Source: Opitutia bacterium
Lineage (GTDB): Bacteria; Verrucomicrobiota; Verrucomicrobiia; Opitutales; Opitutaceae
DNA: 41,369 nt
Assembly (NCBI GenBank): GCA_947453695.1
Contig: CANGHW010000034.1
Span: 1-41,369 of the forward strand
Direction of reading: 5' to 3'
Shown here: positions 17,249 to 25,605 of the stretch, one piece after another
Layout of the letters: the number at the start of each line of letters is the position of its first letter
Position numbering within the stretch: position 1 is the first letter of the stretch
Made by a program: the position numbers and the translations under genes
Notes under the pieces: model-generated
Database searches by the model: none
What the model was told of the DNA's origin: nothing
Seen by the model: only the letters and a program-made list of their open reading frames with translations

Positions 17249-18955
17249 TCAGGTGCTCCGCACGCGCAGTCGCGCCGTGAAGCTCCACTGGCCCTTCATG
17301 TTTTGGATTTTCAGCAGGAACTGGTTCTTCCCTTTCTTGAGTCGCAGCGGCACGACGTCGTCATCCAGCCGGCTCGCCCGTTGCACCCATTGATCCACGA
17401 CGATTTCGCCGTTGAGCCAAAGTTTCATGCCGTCGTCGCTGCCAATGCCGAGCCAGGCGTCGGTGTCATTCGCCACCTCGATTTCCGTCCACGCATAGCC
17501 GATGCAGTAGTCGAGGTCGCCATCACTCGCGCCATCCATGAAATCTACGAGCCCACCCTCGGCGTTGAGCTTCTTCCAAGTCAGCTTGGTGCCGTCGATC
17601 GTCAGCTTCTCTCCCGCCGCCGGTCGCACGCTGCCCGCACCGCCGGTGTCGGCAAACCAATCGCTGTTAAACGAGTTCACCTGTGACGCTTTGGAGATGC
17701 CTTTACCGGTGCCGGCCGTCACCGCTTGCATCATCAGCGTGCCGTCCACGCCCACGCTATCGACTTTCGAAAAGGCCTGTTCCGGCACTCGAATCGCCTT
17801 GAGCACAAGCCAGCTCTTTAGCGGCAACTCGGCGCGGGCCTCGCCATTCACCCACGCCGCATCCGCCGCGAGTTGCTTGTCAGCCGTCCCGACCTTGACC
17901 GAATAGGTGTAACTCCCGGGCACGGGCACGCCCTGCTCGATCGCCGGTGTGAAGAACGCCATTTTTCGGATCGCCTCGGTTAGAGGAGCTTTCACTGGCG
18001 CTGGCATCTCCGATTCCGGCAGCAGTTCCACCTCCCCCACCGATCCATCGGCCGCCACCGCTATTTTGGCTTCGATACGGGCTATGCCGTTTTGCCGCAG
18101 CCCCTCCGTTCGGAACATATCCGCCAGCAGCAGCGGATCTGCCCGTCCCTGGGCAAACTCCCGCGGTCGCACCGCCCCAAGATAGTAGGCTCGATCACGC
18201 GCCGTGCGCGGATTCGCCGGATTGAGCTGCCAGAGCATGTTGCTCACCCCGTCGATAAAATGCATCAAATCGACCACCTCGTTGGCCGGCCCGCCAAACA
18301 GCGGCACACCTTCCCGCGTCATCAACATCATCACGAACCCACCGCCGGGCACAAACCGCGACAGAAACTTCATTTCACTCTGCTTGCGCGGATCGACCAC
18401 GTTCCAGTTGCGATTCACTGGCAGTGCGCTGGCATCGAAACCCGAGTCCCAAGTGCTCATCACCACGGAGGCAACGCGCCCGGGGTAGACTCGCTGGATG
18501 CGGCCGAGGAACGGGGCGAGATTGTCGAACAAGCGCCACGAGCCACCGCTCTGCCGGGAACGAAACAATACAATCAAGAGCTCCGGCTCAGGCAGCGTGG
18601 TGAGGTCCACTGGCTTCAATTTTCCTCCCTCCACCCGCATCAAGCGCCCTATGAATTCGCTCGAGGCCCGGCCCTGCGCCGCGCTCCACTTCGCCGCCCG
18701 CGCCGGCCGTCCCGCGGTCGCTTCGAAAAAACGCACGCACTCTTCCGGCGGCAGCATGCGCATCGGGAAAAACTTGCTCGTCGTCCCTCCGGTGCGAAAG
18801 AGCAACAACGGCCCGAGCGCTTCAACCGGTTCTGCTTTGAACGTGCCGCCTTTCACGTCACGCCACTCGGACGTCGTCGGCTCGGCTGCAAACAGGCTTT
18901 CGGGATCGGTCAAAACCAGCAGCAGGAGGCAGAGGACAGTAAGTGGACGGCTCAT
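17249..18955 (-). CDS. Mosaic exported protein: SHD1-like, TonB-C-like and carbohydrate-binding-like parts
   Basis: A 568-residue exported protein with signal peptide 1-24 (start ATG 18955; the frame runs 14 codons further up). Residues about 30-80 (WRDVKGGTFKAEPVEALG to LPPEECVRFF) resemble the SHD1-type domain common in Verrucomicrobia and Planctomycetes. The next ~150 residues look weakly thioredoxin-like but lack a CxxC. Around residue 300-355 it resembles a TonB C-terminal fold (KIAVAADGSVGEVELLPES, then FFTPAIEQGVPVPGSYTYS). The end (AWLGIGSDDGMKLWLNGEIV to LLKIQNMKGQWSFTARL) resembles a PA14-like beta domain. Function unknown. Only 20 bp separate it from the convergent barrel gene. Confidence 0.75.
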   Translation of the reverse strand: MSRPLTVLCLLLLVLTDPESLFAAEPTTSEWRDVKGGTFKAEPVEALGPLLLFRTGGTTSKFFPMRMLPPEECVRFFEATAGRPARAAKWSAAQGRASSEFIGRLMRVEGGKLKPVDLTTLPEPELLIVLFRSRQSGGSWRLFDNLAPFLGRIQRVYPGRVASVVMSTWDSGFDASALPVNRNWNVVDPRKQSEMKFLSRFVPGGGFVMMLMTREGVPLFGGPANEVVDLMHFIDGVSNMLWQLNPANPRTARDRAYYLGAVRPREFAQGRADPLLLADMFRTEGLRQNGIARIEAKIAVAADGSVGEVELLPESEMPAPVKAPLTEAIRKMAFFTPAIEQGVPVPGSYTYSVKVGTADKQLAADAAWVNGEARAELPLKSWLVLKAIRVPEQAFSKVDSVGVDGTLMMQAVTAGTGKGISKASQVNSFNSDWFADTGGAGSVRPAAGEKLTIDGTKLTWKKLNAEGGLVDFMDGASDGDLDYCIGYAWTEIEVANDTDAWLGIGSDDGMKLWLNGEIVVDQWVQRASRLDDDVVPLRLKKGKNQFLLKIQNMKGQWSFTARLRVRST

Positions 18956-19106
18956 GGGGAAAATGGGGCGACAAGAAGAAACTATGGCCCACAACAAGGC
19001 GGCGAGGAATTTTTAGCCCCGGCCTCCCACCACAACGTCTTCGACTTTCGCGCCCTAGCGCCTCTCCGCGCTTCCCAAATCTCCCGCCGATTGCCAAAAC
19101 ACACCC

Positions 19107-20096
19107 ATGCCTACGCCCCGCCCCTTCTCCCGCCGCGAATTTCTCGTTTCGTCCGCCGCCGCGCTCGCCATCGCCCCGCTTGCCCACGGAGCTGCCACCT
19201 CCGCCCCCGAGCCGATCATCGATATCCACCAGCACACGAACTACGGTGGCGGGCGCGACGCCGCCTTCCGCCAAATCTCCGCCGCGCGCAATCACGCCCA
19301 GCTCCTCGCCCACCAGATCGGTATGGGTGTGACCAAGACCATCCTCCTCCCCGCCGGCCGCCCGCTGGTGCGCCCCTCGACGCTCAACGGCAAAGCCAAC
19401 GGCCTAGACGGCACCGTCACTTCCAACGAAGACAACCTCGCCCTCGTCCGCCAATACCCCGACGCCTACGTCTTCGGCGCCAACGAAGTCAGCGACGTCG
19501 ACGATGCACCTTCCGTCGTGGAGAAATATCTGAAGCTCGGCGCCGTCGTTATCGGTGAACAAAAATTCGGCGTCGAGTGCGACTCCCCGGAAATGCAGCG
19601 TCTCTACGCCCTCGCCGAAGCCTACAACGTCCCGATCCTCATGCACTGGCAGGTCGGCAGCTACAACCAAGGCTACGACCGCTTTCACACGATGCTGAAG
19701 AAGTATCCCAAGGTGAATTTCATCGGCCACGCCCAGACCTTCTGGGCCAACATCGACGCCAAGTGCGACAACGACCCACGCAAGCTCTACCCCACCGGCA
19801 AGGTCACGCCCGGCGGCCTCACCGACCGCTACCTCGCCGACTACCCGAACTTCTTCGGTGATCTCTCCGCTGGCTCCGGAGAAAATGCCTTCAAGCGCGA
19901 TCCCGATCACGCCCGCGCCTTTCTCGCCCGCCATCAGGACAAGCTTATGTTCGGCAGCGACTGCAATGATCCGACCGGCGACGTCGCCGTCTGCTCGGGC
20001 GCCCGCCAACTCATCCAGGTCCGTGCCTACGCCCCGAACAAAGTCGCCGAGCGAAAGATGCTGCACGAAAACGCCAAAAAACTTTTCCGACTCTGA
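19107..20096 (+). CDS. Tat-exported amidohydrolase-family (TIM-barrel) hydrolase
   Basis: A 329-residue metal-dependent hydrolase of the amidohydrolase_2 type. A Tat signal comes first (FSRREFLVSSAAALAIAPLA, residues 7-26). The metal motif IIDIHQHTNY (His-x-His) is near residue 37, PILMHWQ and NFIGHAQTFW supply further His residues, and MFGSDCND supplies the catalytic Asp near the end. This is the full set expected for a TIM-barrel hydrolase or decarboxylase with one metal ion. Substrate cannot be read from the sequence. It is divergent from the mosaic protein gene (151 bp apart). The last residues KLFRL follow LHENAKKLF, the usual helix at the end of this family. Confidence 0.87.
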   Translation: MPTPRPFSRREFLVSSAAALAIAPLAHGAATSAPEPIIDIHQHTNYGGGRDAAFRQISAARNHAQLLAHQIGMGVTKTILLPAGRPLVRPSTLNGKANGLDGTVTSNEDNLALVRQYPDAYVFGANEVSDVDDAPSVVEKYLKLGAVVIGEQKFGVECDSPEMQRLYALAEAYNVPILMHWQVGSYNQGYDRFHTMLKKYPKVNFIGHAQTFWANIDAKCDNDPRKLYPTGKVTPGGLTDRYLADYPNFFGDLSAGSGENAFKRDPDHARAFLARHQDKLMFGSDCNDPTGDVAVCSGARQLIQVRAYAPNKVAERKMLHENAKKLFRL

Positions 20097-20466
20097 GCCA
20101 CTAGTTGGGAACGTCGGAACATCGCACACGACCGGCGCGTCCCACGCGCTGCGAGGAAGCCCCGCTCCTCTTGGCCGGCGGCGTTAGCCCCGACGCAAGC
20201 ATAACGGAATCCGCGATTCGCTCCGCTCTCGCCGGGCGCGCCACCCCACGACTCGCGCGATAGCCGATTCCTCCCCTCAAATGCCGTCGATGTCGCGAGG
20301 GGCCGATAGACATTCGTCTCCCCGCCTTCACCCACCAGCTCCTCGCTGTGCTCACTAGTTACACGACGAAACACAGACCGGACCCTCGTGAGCGAACTCA
20401 AGGATATCGGCTACCGCAGTCTTGCCCAGGCGCTTACGGCCGGATTCACGGGCTAACCTGCCTGAC
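20097..20466. other. Gene-poor stretch bounded by an 8-bp direct repeat
   Basis: No convincing gene lies in these 370 bp. The 8-mer CACTAGTT occurs at 20099-20106 and again at 20354-20361, leaving 247 bp between the copies; no matching terminal inverted repeats are visible. Several open frames cross it on both strands without recognisable domains. It may be a remnant of a lost gene, a short repeat element or plain spacer after two convergent genes. Confidence 0.4.
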
Positions 20467-21396
20467 TTACTTCTGCCGGTTCCGCGGATGGAATTTCGCG
20501 TGCTGGTCGATCAACCGCTGCGGCTCGACCGCCGTGTAGATCTGAGTCGTGGAAATACTCGCATGGCCAAGCATCTCCTGGATGGCACGCAAGTCGGCGC
20601 CACCGCTCAACAGGTGCGTCGCGAAAGAATGCCTCAATCCGTGAGGCTTCACGTTTTTCGAGATCCCGGCACGCTCGGCGTTTTTCTTCACGATCATCCA
20701 CAAGGCCACGCGCGACAGCGCCGTGCCGCTTGGATTGAGAAAAAACTGACTCCCGGTCTTCGCCTTCACGAGGCGCGGCCGACCCGCGGTGAGGTAGGTC
20801 ACAAGTGCCTCCAGCGCTTTGCCCCCTACGGGCACGATGCGCTCCTTCGATCCTTTACCAAAGACGCGAATGAAGCCGTTCTCCAGATCGACTTGCTGGA
20901 GCATCAGCCCGGCAAGTTCCGAGACCCGCAGCCCGCTCGAATAGAACAACTCCAATAGGGCCCGATCCCGCAGTGACCGAGGATCTCCGCCCGACGGAGC
21001 GGCAATGAGTCGGGAGACCTCTTCGGTCGATAGCGTGGAGGGAATCTTGCGCGAAAGCTTTGGCCCCGTGATCAGAGCTGTGAAATCATCATCGCGGATT
21101 TTTTCCCGCACGAGGAAACGCGCCAGCATCCGCAGGGCGCTCAGTTTCCGCGCCAGACTCGCGGATTTGTAAGTGCCGCGGTCCAACGAGTGCACCCACG
21201 CACTGGCGCTCGCGGGAGTCACGCCCCGCCAGTCCACCACTCCCGCCTTTGCCAGAAAGGCTGCGGCTTGATCAAGATCGCGGCGGTAGGCCGCCGTCGT
21301 ATTGGACGAAAGTCCGCGCTCCAAGCTCGCAAACGCGATGAAGGCCTCGATGTCGTTGGCAAACGCTGCCGGCGCCTGGCTGTGATCGGACCGCAT
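20467..21396 (-). CDS. xerD: Tyrosine recombinase, XerD/XerC type
   Basis: A 309-residue tyrosine recombinase. The N-terminal SAM-like DNA-binding domain (FANDIEAFIAFASLERGLS to ALRMLARFLV) is followed by the catalytic domain with Arg157 (SSGLRVSEL), Lys181 (GKGSKER), His252 and Arg255 (HGLRHSFATHLL), His278 (LGHASI) and the nucleophile Tyr287 (TTQIYT). Length and motif order fit XerC/XerD, which resolve chromosome dimers at dif, rather than a phage integrase. ATG 21396 is preferred over TTG 21402. The gene starts just after the infA terminator hairpin. XerD versus XerC cannot be settled without comparison, and no dif site was recognised in the window. Confidence 0.87.
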   Translation of the reverse strand: MRSDHSQAPAAFANDIEAFIAFASLERGLSSNTTAAYRRDLDQAAAFLAKAGVVDWRGVTPASASAWVHSLDRGTYKSASLARKLSALRMLARFLVREKIRDDDFTALITGPKLSRKIPSTLSTEEVSRLIAAPSGGDPRSLRDRALLELFYSSGLRVSELAGLMLQQVDLENGFIRVFGKGSKERIVPVGGKALEALVTYLTAGRPRLVKAKTGSQFFLNPSGTALSRVALWMIVKKNAERAGISKNVKPHGLRHSFATHLLSGGADLRAIQEMLGHASISTTQIYTAVEPQRLIDQHAKFHPRNRQK

Positions 21397-21399
21397 AGA

Positions 21400-21430
21400 C
21401 AAAAAAAAGACGCCGCGGGTCGGCGGCGTC
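21400..21430 (-). terminator. Intrinsic terminator of infA
   Basis: Read on the minus strand, GACGCCGC and GCGGCGTC form an 8-bp stem (21409-21416 with 21423-21430) with a 6-nt loop. A run of eight T follows directly (21401-21408). It lies 24 bp after the infA stop and abuts the xerD start. Confidence 0.85.
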
Positions 21431-21454
21431 GATTTTCAAATTTACTTCAAGCGC

Positions 21455-21718
21455 TCAATACTGGCGGCGGCGCGGCGGCGGAACGTAATTGTTGTTCGTC
21501 TCCTTCATGCGAAACGTGATGCGCGCCTTCTCCAAGTCATAGGGGCTCATCTCCATTTTCACCATATCGCCCGCAGCAATCTTGATGAAGTTCTTCCGCA
21601 GTTTTCCCGAAATGTGGGCCAGCACCACGTGCTGATTGGCCAGTTGGACCTTAAACATTGTGCCGGGCAACACGGCTACCACCTTGCCCTCTACTTCGAT
21701 CGAATTGGCGTCAGCCAT
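21455..21718 (-). CDS. infA: Translation initiation factor IF-1
   Basis: An 87-residue IF-1. The OB-fold segments are clear: [59 protein letters not shown]. It binds the A site of the 30S subunit during initiation. The usual protein is about 72 residues; this one carries a C-terminal extension ([16 protein letters not shown]) rich in Pro and Arg. The gene is followed by a strong intrinsic terminator, so it is probably a single-gene transcript. A TTGACT hexamer upstream at about 21796-21801 could be a -35 box, but no good -10 follows. It has no Shine-Dalgarno sequence. Confidence 0.95.
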   Translation of the reverse strand: MADANSIEVEGKVVAVLPGTMFKVQLANQHVVLAHISGKLRKNFIKIAAGDMVKMEMSPYDLEKARITFRMKETNNNYVPPPRRRQY

Positions 21719-21842
21719 GGTTAACGTGGAGTTGGTGCGCGGAGCAGGTCATCATAAGTGCGGTCTTCAAAACCCCTTGTAAGGCAGATTGCGGCCTCCT
21801 TAGTCAAGGTTTCCCTCTGCTTGCCGCTCAATCGCCCTCGCC

Positions 21843-22370
21843 ATGTCTGACTTGCCCACTCCGCTCGCACCTCTTTGCCCGTTCGAGAAACGCTTTCCCT
21901 CGCAACTCGTGCGCGACGACTCGTTCTTCATGAGTCTCGCCTACAACCAGGCGATCGACGCGTGGCGTCAGGACGAGGTCCCCATCGGAGCAATCATCGA
22001 AATCGGCGGCGAGGTATTTGGGGCGGCGCACAACACCGTCGAACATTCGAATGATCCCACTGCCCACGCCGAGATGCTGGCCCTCACCCAAGCAGCCTCG
22101 AAACTCGGCGACTGGCGCCTCGAAGGCGCCACTGTTTACGTGACCAAGGAGCCATGCCCCATGTGCTCCGGGGCCATGCTCATGTCGCGGGTAAAGCGCG
22201 TCTGCTTTGCCGTGCCGGACCCCAAGATGGGATGTCTCGGAGGCGCGACCAATCTCAACGATTTACCGCGGGTAAATCATCACGTCGAACTCACCGCCGG
22301 AGGCGTGCTGGAACCGGAGTGCCGCGAGCTCCTTCAAACCTTCTTCAAACTCAAACGAGCAGCCGACTGA
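21843..22370 (+). CDS. tadA: tRNA adenosine(34) deaminase
   Basis: A 175-residue zinc-dependent deaminase that converts A34 to inosine in tRNA-Arg(ACG). The zinc and catalytic motif HAE is at His75-Ala-Glu77 (DPTAHAEMLAL), and the two further ligands are Cys105 and Cys108 (EPCPMCSGAM). Other family marks are DEVPIGAII near residue 44 and CFAVPDPKMGCLGGATNL. The N-terminus has about 25 residues before the catalytic domain, longer than in E. coli TadA. Guanine or cytosine deaminases share the motif set, but the overall layout fits TadA best. It is divergent from infA and followed by a bidirectional terminator shared with the ompH-like gene. Confidence 0.9.
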   Translation: MSDLPTPLAPLCPFEKRFPSQLVRDDSFFMSLAYNQAIDAWRQDEVPIGAIIEIGGEVFGAAHNTVEHSNDPTAHAEMLALTQAASKLGDWRLEGATVYVTKEPCPMCSGAMLMSRVKRVCFAVPDPKMGCLGGATNLNDLPRVNHHVELTAGGVLEPECRELLQTFFKLKRAAD

Positions 22371-22471
22371 ATTTGATGGGAGGTTGGGTCGCCAGCGCTC
22401 TCCTCGTTCGTTTTATCGACCAAGCTAACCGGCAAGGCTGATTCACCGCCCGGACAATCGATAACCATAAA

Positions 22472-22504
22472 AAAAGAGCCCCGCTCATGGAGCGGGGCTC
22501 TTTT
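22472..22504. terminator. Bidirectional terminator between tadA and ompH
   Basis: A perfect 15-bp inverted repeat, AAAAGAGCCCCGCTC and GAGCGGGGCTCTTTT, with a 3-nt loop (ATG). A-rich DNA on the left and T on the right allow termination in both directions. It sits between the convergent ends of tadA and the Skp-like gene. Confidence 0.9.
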
Positions 22505-22522
22505 AAGAAACGAACCTAAGAA

Positions 22523-23179
22523 TTACTTCTTGGGCGAGATGCCAGGAACCGTGATGCCACCGGCCGGGGCCGCAGCGGCTGGCGCAGCAGCAGGAGCATT
22601 GGCCGGGCGATCCTTGTTAATCTCCTTCAACACTTCCTCGGTGATGTCGTAGGCCGGATCGGTGTAGATGAGGTTGGAAATGCCAATGCCAGAGGGACCC
22701 GCTTTGTCCATTAGGAGGGTCGCACCTTTGCGCTTGGCGATATCCGAAGCGAGTTTGCTGATCTCTTCCAGCATGAGGCTACGGAAGGTATTGAGGCGCT
22801 GACCGAGCGAATTGCGGGTATTCTGGATGAAGCCCTGCACTTCGCGCTGCTTCACCTGAATCGCCTCAAGCTTCTTTTGCGCGGCCTCTTGAGCCTTGCC
22901 CTTGGCTTCCGACGTCAAAGTAGGATTGTTGGACTGATCATTGAGGGCTTTGTATTCCTCAACGAGGGCGTTGCCCTCCTTGTTCATCTTGTCGACCTCT
23001 TCCTGAGCCTTCTGGTCGTCGGCTTGGATCTTCGCGTTTTGCTCAACGGTCTTGAAGTGATTGTCGTAGATCTTCGCCATGTCGACAACCAGCAGCTTGA
23101 TGGCAGGCTGGGCGCGAGCGGAGACAGCGAGTGCGCCAAGCGCGGCAATCGCGATAAGGGTTTGGATGGATTTCTTCAT
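22523..23179 (-). CDS. OmpH/Skp-family periplasmic chaperone
   Basis: A 218-residue OmpH/Skp-like protein that in other bacteria holds unfolded outer-membrane proteins in the periplasm. Signal peptide 1-23 (ending SARAQ), a first strand IKLLVVDMAKIYDNHFKT, then a long charged helical hairpin (about 45-150: QADDQKAQEEVDKMNKEG to AQKKLEAIQVKQREVQGFIQ), and returning strands GATLLMDKAG and NLIYTDPAYDITEEVLKEIN. The C-terminus is Ala/Pro-rich. It follows bamA by 38 bp in the same direction, the classic bamA-skp pairing, and is the last gene of this run before the shared terminator. Confidence 0.9.
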   Translation of the reverse strand: MKKSIQTLIAIAALGALAVSARAQPAIKLLVVDMAKIYDNHFKTVEQNAKIQADDQKAQEEVDKMNKEGNALVEEYKALNDQSNNPTLTSEAKGKAQEAAQKKLEAIQVKQREVQGFIQNTRNSLGQRLNTFRSLMLEEISKLASDIAKRKGATLLMDKAGPSGIGISNLIYTDPAYDITEEVLKEINKDRPANAPAAAPAAAAPAGGITVPGISPKK

Positions 23180-23217
23180 GGGTGGTTTTGAAAGACGAAG
23201 CGGTCAGGCAAACAGAA

Positions 23218-25605
23218 TCAGAAGCGGGTGCCAAAGGAAAAATTGAATTGATTCCCCTTCTTGGCGTCCTTCGGCCCCTTCAGCGGAATACCGAAATCAA
23301 GGCTCAGCGGCGCGCCCGCAACGAACAGACGCAATCCTACACCAAAATTGTCGGCATAGTTGCCCGGATTGAAGTCGTAGGCCTTCCGGTTAACAAAGCC
23401 TCCGTCATAGAAAAGTGCGAAACGAATTGGGCTCACGATGTCGGCCGAATACTCCGCACTGAAGAATCCATAGGACTTGCCGCCGACTGGCTCACCGATG
23501 GAATCGCGCGGGGAGATGTCACGAAACTCATAGCCACGCAGGGTGGTAGGACCACCGAGGTAGAACTTGCTGTAGTATGGGACGTCTTTGGCGTCGCCAA
23601 AGTTTTGAATCACACCACCGCGACCGATCAGAGACAGAACTTGGGTCTGCGTCTCGAAGATGGGGAAAAACTGTGAACCGCGGACTTCCAAGCTATAGTA
23701 GTTGTTGATCTTGCTGCCGCCCAACGGGCCGCCCGCCACCGCCGTATTGATTTCAATACGGTTACCGTTGGTTGTATTGATGATCTTGTCGCGCGTATCA
23801 CGCAGGAGCTGGAAGCTGACCTCGGAAAGCGCATTGTTACCCGAAAGAGCCTGAATGACCGACGACGCGGAACTGGAGACGTCCTTGATGTCGACCACCT
23901 TGTAGGTGTAGGCGAGACGGCCTTCGACGAGCTCGAAGAGACGTTTACGGAGGTAGACCTCACCACCAGTCTCAACCTGACTGTAGTAGGAGCTATTGTA
24001 GTCGGAACTGCTGCGGAAAATGCTAAAGCCGAGAGCCAAAGCCTTTTGGAAGACCCACGGCTCTTCGAACGAAAGGACTGCCTCGCTGGACAGCGAGCCA
24101 AGCTGGAGGCGAAGACGGAACTTCTGGCCATCGCCCTGGAAGAAGGACCGGCGGTTGAAGATGTCGAAATTAGACTGGGAAACCTCGGCAAACAGCGTCG
24201 CACGCTCAAGTGAACTGAAACCCGCACCAAACGTCAGGTTGCCCGTGCGGCCCTCTTTTACCGCGATCTTCATGTTTCGGCGCCCGGGGATGTTAGTCTC
24301 CTGATCCGTCACGTTTACGTCTTCGAAGAAACGAGTGTTTTCGAGACGGAGCTTACTGATCTTCATCATCACCTTGCTAAACACGTCTCCCGGCCCGAGC
24401 ACGAGTTCGCGGAGGATGACGGTGCTCTTCGTCTTCGTGTTGCCCTCAATCACGATGGACTCGACGTTGAACTTCTCGCTCTCCTGCACTTGGTATTCGA
24501 TATCGATGTTACCCGTGGAGATATTCGGTTTACGCAGAATGCGAACGTTGGTCTGGAGGTAGCCGTCCTTGCCGTAGAAATCTTCGACCCGTTCAGTATC
24601 TTTATCGAGTTTCGAGGGAACGAAGACCATACCGGTCCGAAGTCGTGACACACGCTTCAACAGCGCTGTGGTGAAGAGCTTATTGCCGGTGAAGCTGATA
24701 TCTCCCACGCGGTATTGGCGCCCTTCGTTGACGTTGATGATGATCACCAGCTTTTCGGGCGTGGGATAGTCAAACACCACCTTATCCTGCGGGATATCGA
24801 TATCGAGGAAGCCCAGCTCGCGGTAAAAGTCCCGCAGCTTATCGAGGTCGTCTTCGAACTGGTCGTCTTTGAAGCGACCTGAACCCGTCAGCCAGGAGAA
24901 CATCCAATAGCGTTTGGTCTCCATCTCGCCCTTAAGTTTACCCGCCTTAACGCTCTTGTTTCCGACAAACTTGATCTCAGCGATCTTAACTTTGGCCCCT
25001 TCCTTAATCTTGAAGATGACCGTGCCGAAACCGCCCACACGATCCTTCTCAATCGAGTAGGTGATCGACACCTGATTGTAGCCGGCCTTTTGGTAAAACT
25101 CGCGCAGCTTTTCCGAGTCGTCCTTTACCTGACGCTCGTCCAGCGCGAGGTTGGCGCGGGTCTTGGCTTCTTTCTCGAGGCGGTTGCTCTTGATCTTCTG
25201 GTTACCTTCAAACTTCACCGCCAAAACGCGAAACTTGGGCGTGACCTCAACCACGAGGTTCAAGGTGTTGTTTTCGCCCGGTTCTTGCTTGAATTCAATG
25301 AGTTCAAACAAGCTGGTGCGGTAGAGCGAGCGGAGGTCTCGATCCAGCATGTTGGCATCGAACTCCCCGCCCTCGCGCACCTGCATGTTGGCCCGAACGA
25401 CTTGTTCGTTAACGTTAGCCGTGCCCACGAATTTGATCGTGATCGTGCCTGCCTTGAAGACCGGAGTCTGCGGCTGCGCCTGCTGCGGAGGCTGTCCCGG
25501 GGGCGTTTGCGCCCAGATCGGACTCAGACCCGCCGCCGCCAGCACTAAACACGCAATAATTGAGGATGTGACCCTATGCAGAGGGTTACTGATGGAAGTT
25601 TTCAA
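23218..25605 (-). CDS. bamA: Outer-membrane protein assembly factor BamA
   Basis: A 795-residue BamA, the central subunit of the machine that inserts beta-barrel proteins in the outer membrane. Signal peptide 1-32, a Gln/Pro-rich linker, then five POTRA domains (about 50-410, with repeated starts such as ITIKFVGTANVNEQVVRANM, VLAVKFEGNQKIKSNRL, IAEIKFVGNKSVKAGKL and GDISFTGNKLFTTALL). The 16-strand barrel domain ends NFSFGTRF with terminal Phe. The VRGF-like motif appears as GGPTTLRGYEFRDIS. The ATG lies 20 bp inside the 3' end of dnaB in another frame, so translation of the two may be coupled. Overlap with a helicase gene is unusual company for bamA. Confidence 0.95.
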   Translation of the reverse strand: MKTSISNPLHRVTSSIIACLVLAAAGLSPIWAQTPPGQPPQQAQPQTPVFKAGTITIKFVGTANVNEQVVRANMQVREGGEFDANMLDRDLRSLYRTSLFELIEFKQEPGENNTLNLVVEVTPKFRVLAVKFEGNQKIKSNRLEKEAKTRANLALDERQVKDDSEKLREFYQKAGYNQVSITYSIEKDRVGGFGTVIFKIKEGAKVKIAEIKFVGNKSVKAGKLKGEMETKRYWMFSWLTGSGRFKDDQFEDDLDKLRDFYRELGFLDIDIPQDKVVFDYPTPEKLVIIINVNEGRQYRVGDISFTGNKLFTTALLKRVSRLRTGMVFVPSKLDKDTERVEDFYGKDGYLQTNVRILRKPNISTGNIDIEYQVQESEKFNVESIVIEGNTKTKSTVILRELVLGPGDVFSKVMMKISKLRLENTRFFEDVNVTDQETNIPGRRNMKIAVKEGRTGNLTFGAGFSSLERATLFAEVSQSNFDIFNRRSFFQGDGQKFRLRLQLGSLSSEAVLSFEEPWVFQKALALGFSIFRSSSDYNSSYYSQVETGGEVYLRKRLFELVEGRLAYTYKVVDIKDVSSSASSVIQALSGNNALSEVSFQLLRDTRDKIINTTNGNRIEINTAVAGGPLGGSKINNYYSLEVRGSQFFPIFETQTQVLSLIGRGGVIQNFGDAKDVPYYSKFYLGGPTTLRGYEFRDISPRDSIGEPVGGKSYGFFSAEYSADIVSPIRFALFYDGGFVNRKAYDFNPGNYADNFGVGLRLFVAGAPLSLDFGIPLKGPKDAKKGNQFNFSFGTRF

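Noticed and set aside
15804..17288. A 494-codon open frame on the minus strand
   Set aside because: Shadow of the kinase and barrel genes; GC-rich DNA keeps such frames open.
18092..19558. A 488-codon open frame on the plus strand
   Set aside because: It is antisense to the mosaic protein gene and then crosses into the amidohydrolase gene in another frame; no family similarity and very Arg-rich composition.
20467..21396. Integrase of a prophage or integrative element
   Set aside because: Length and neighbours (infA, tadA) fit a housekeeping XerC/XerD; no phage, transfer or attachment genes lie nearby.
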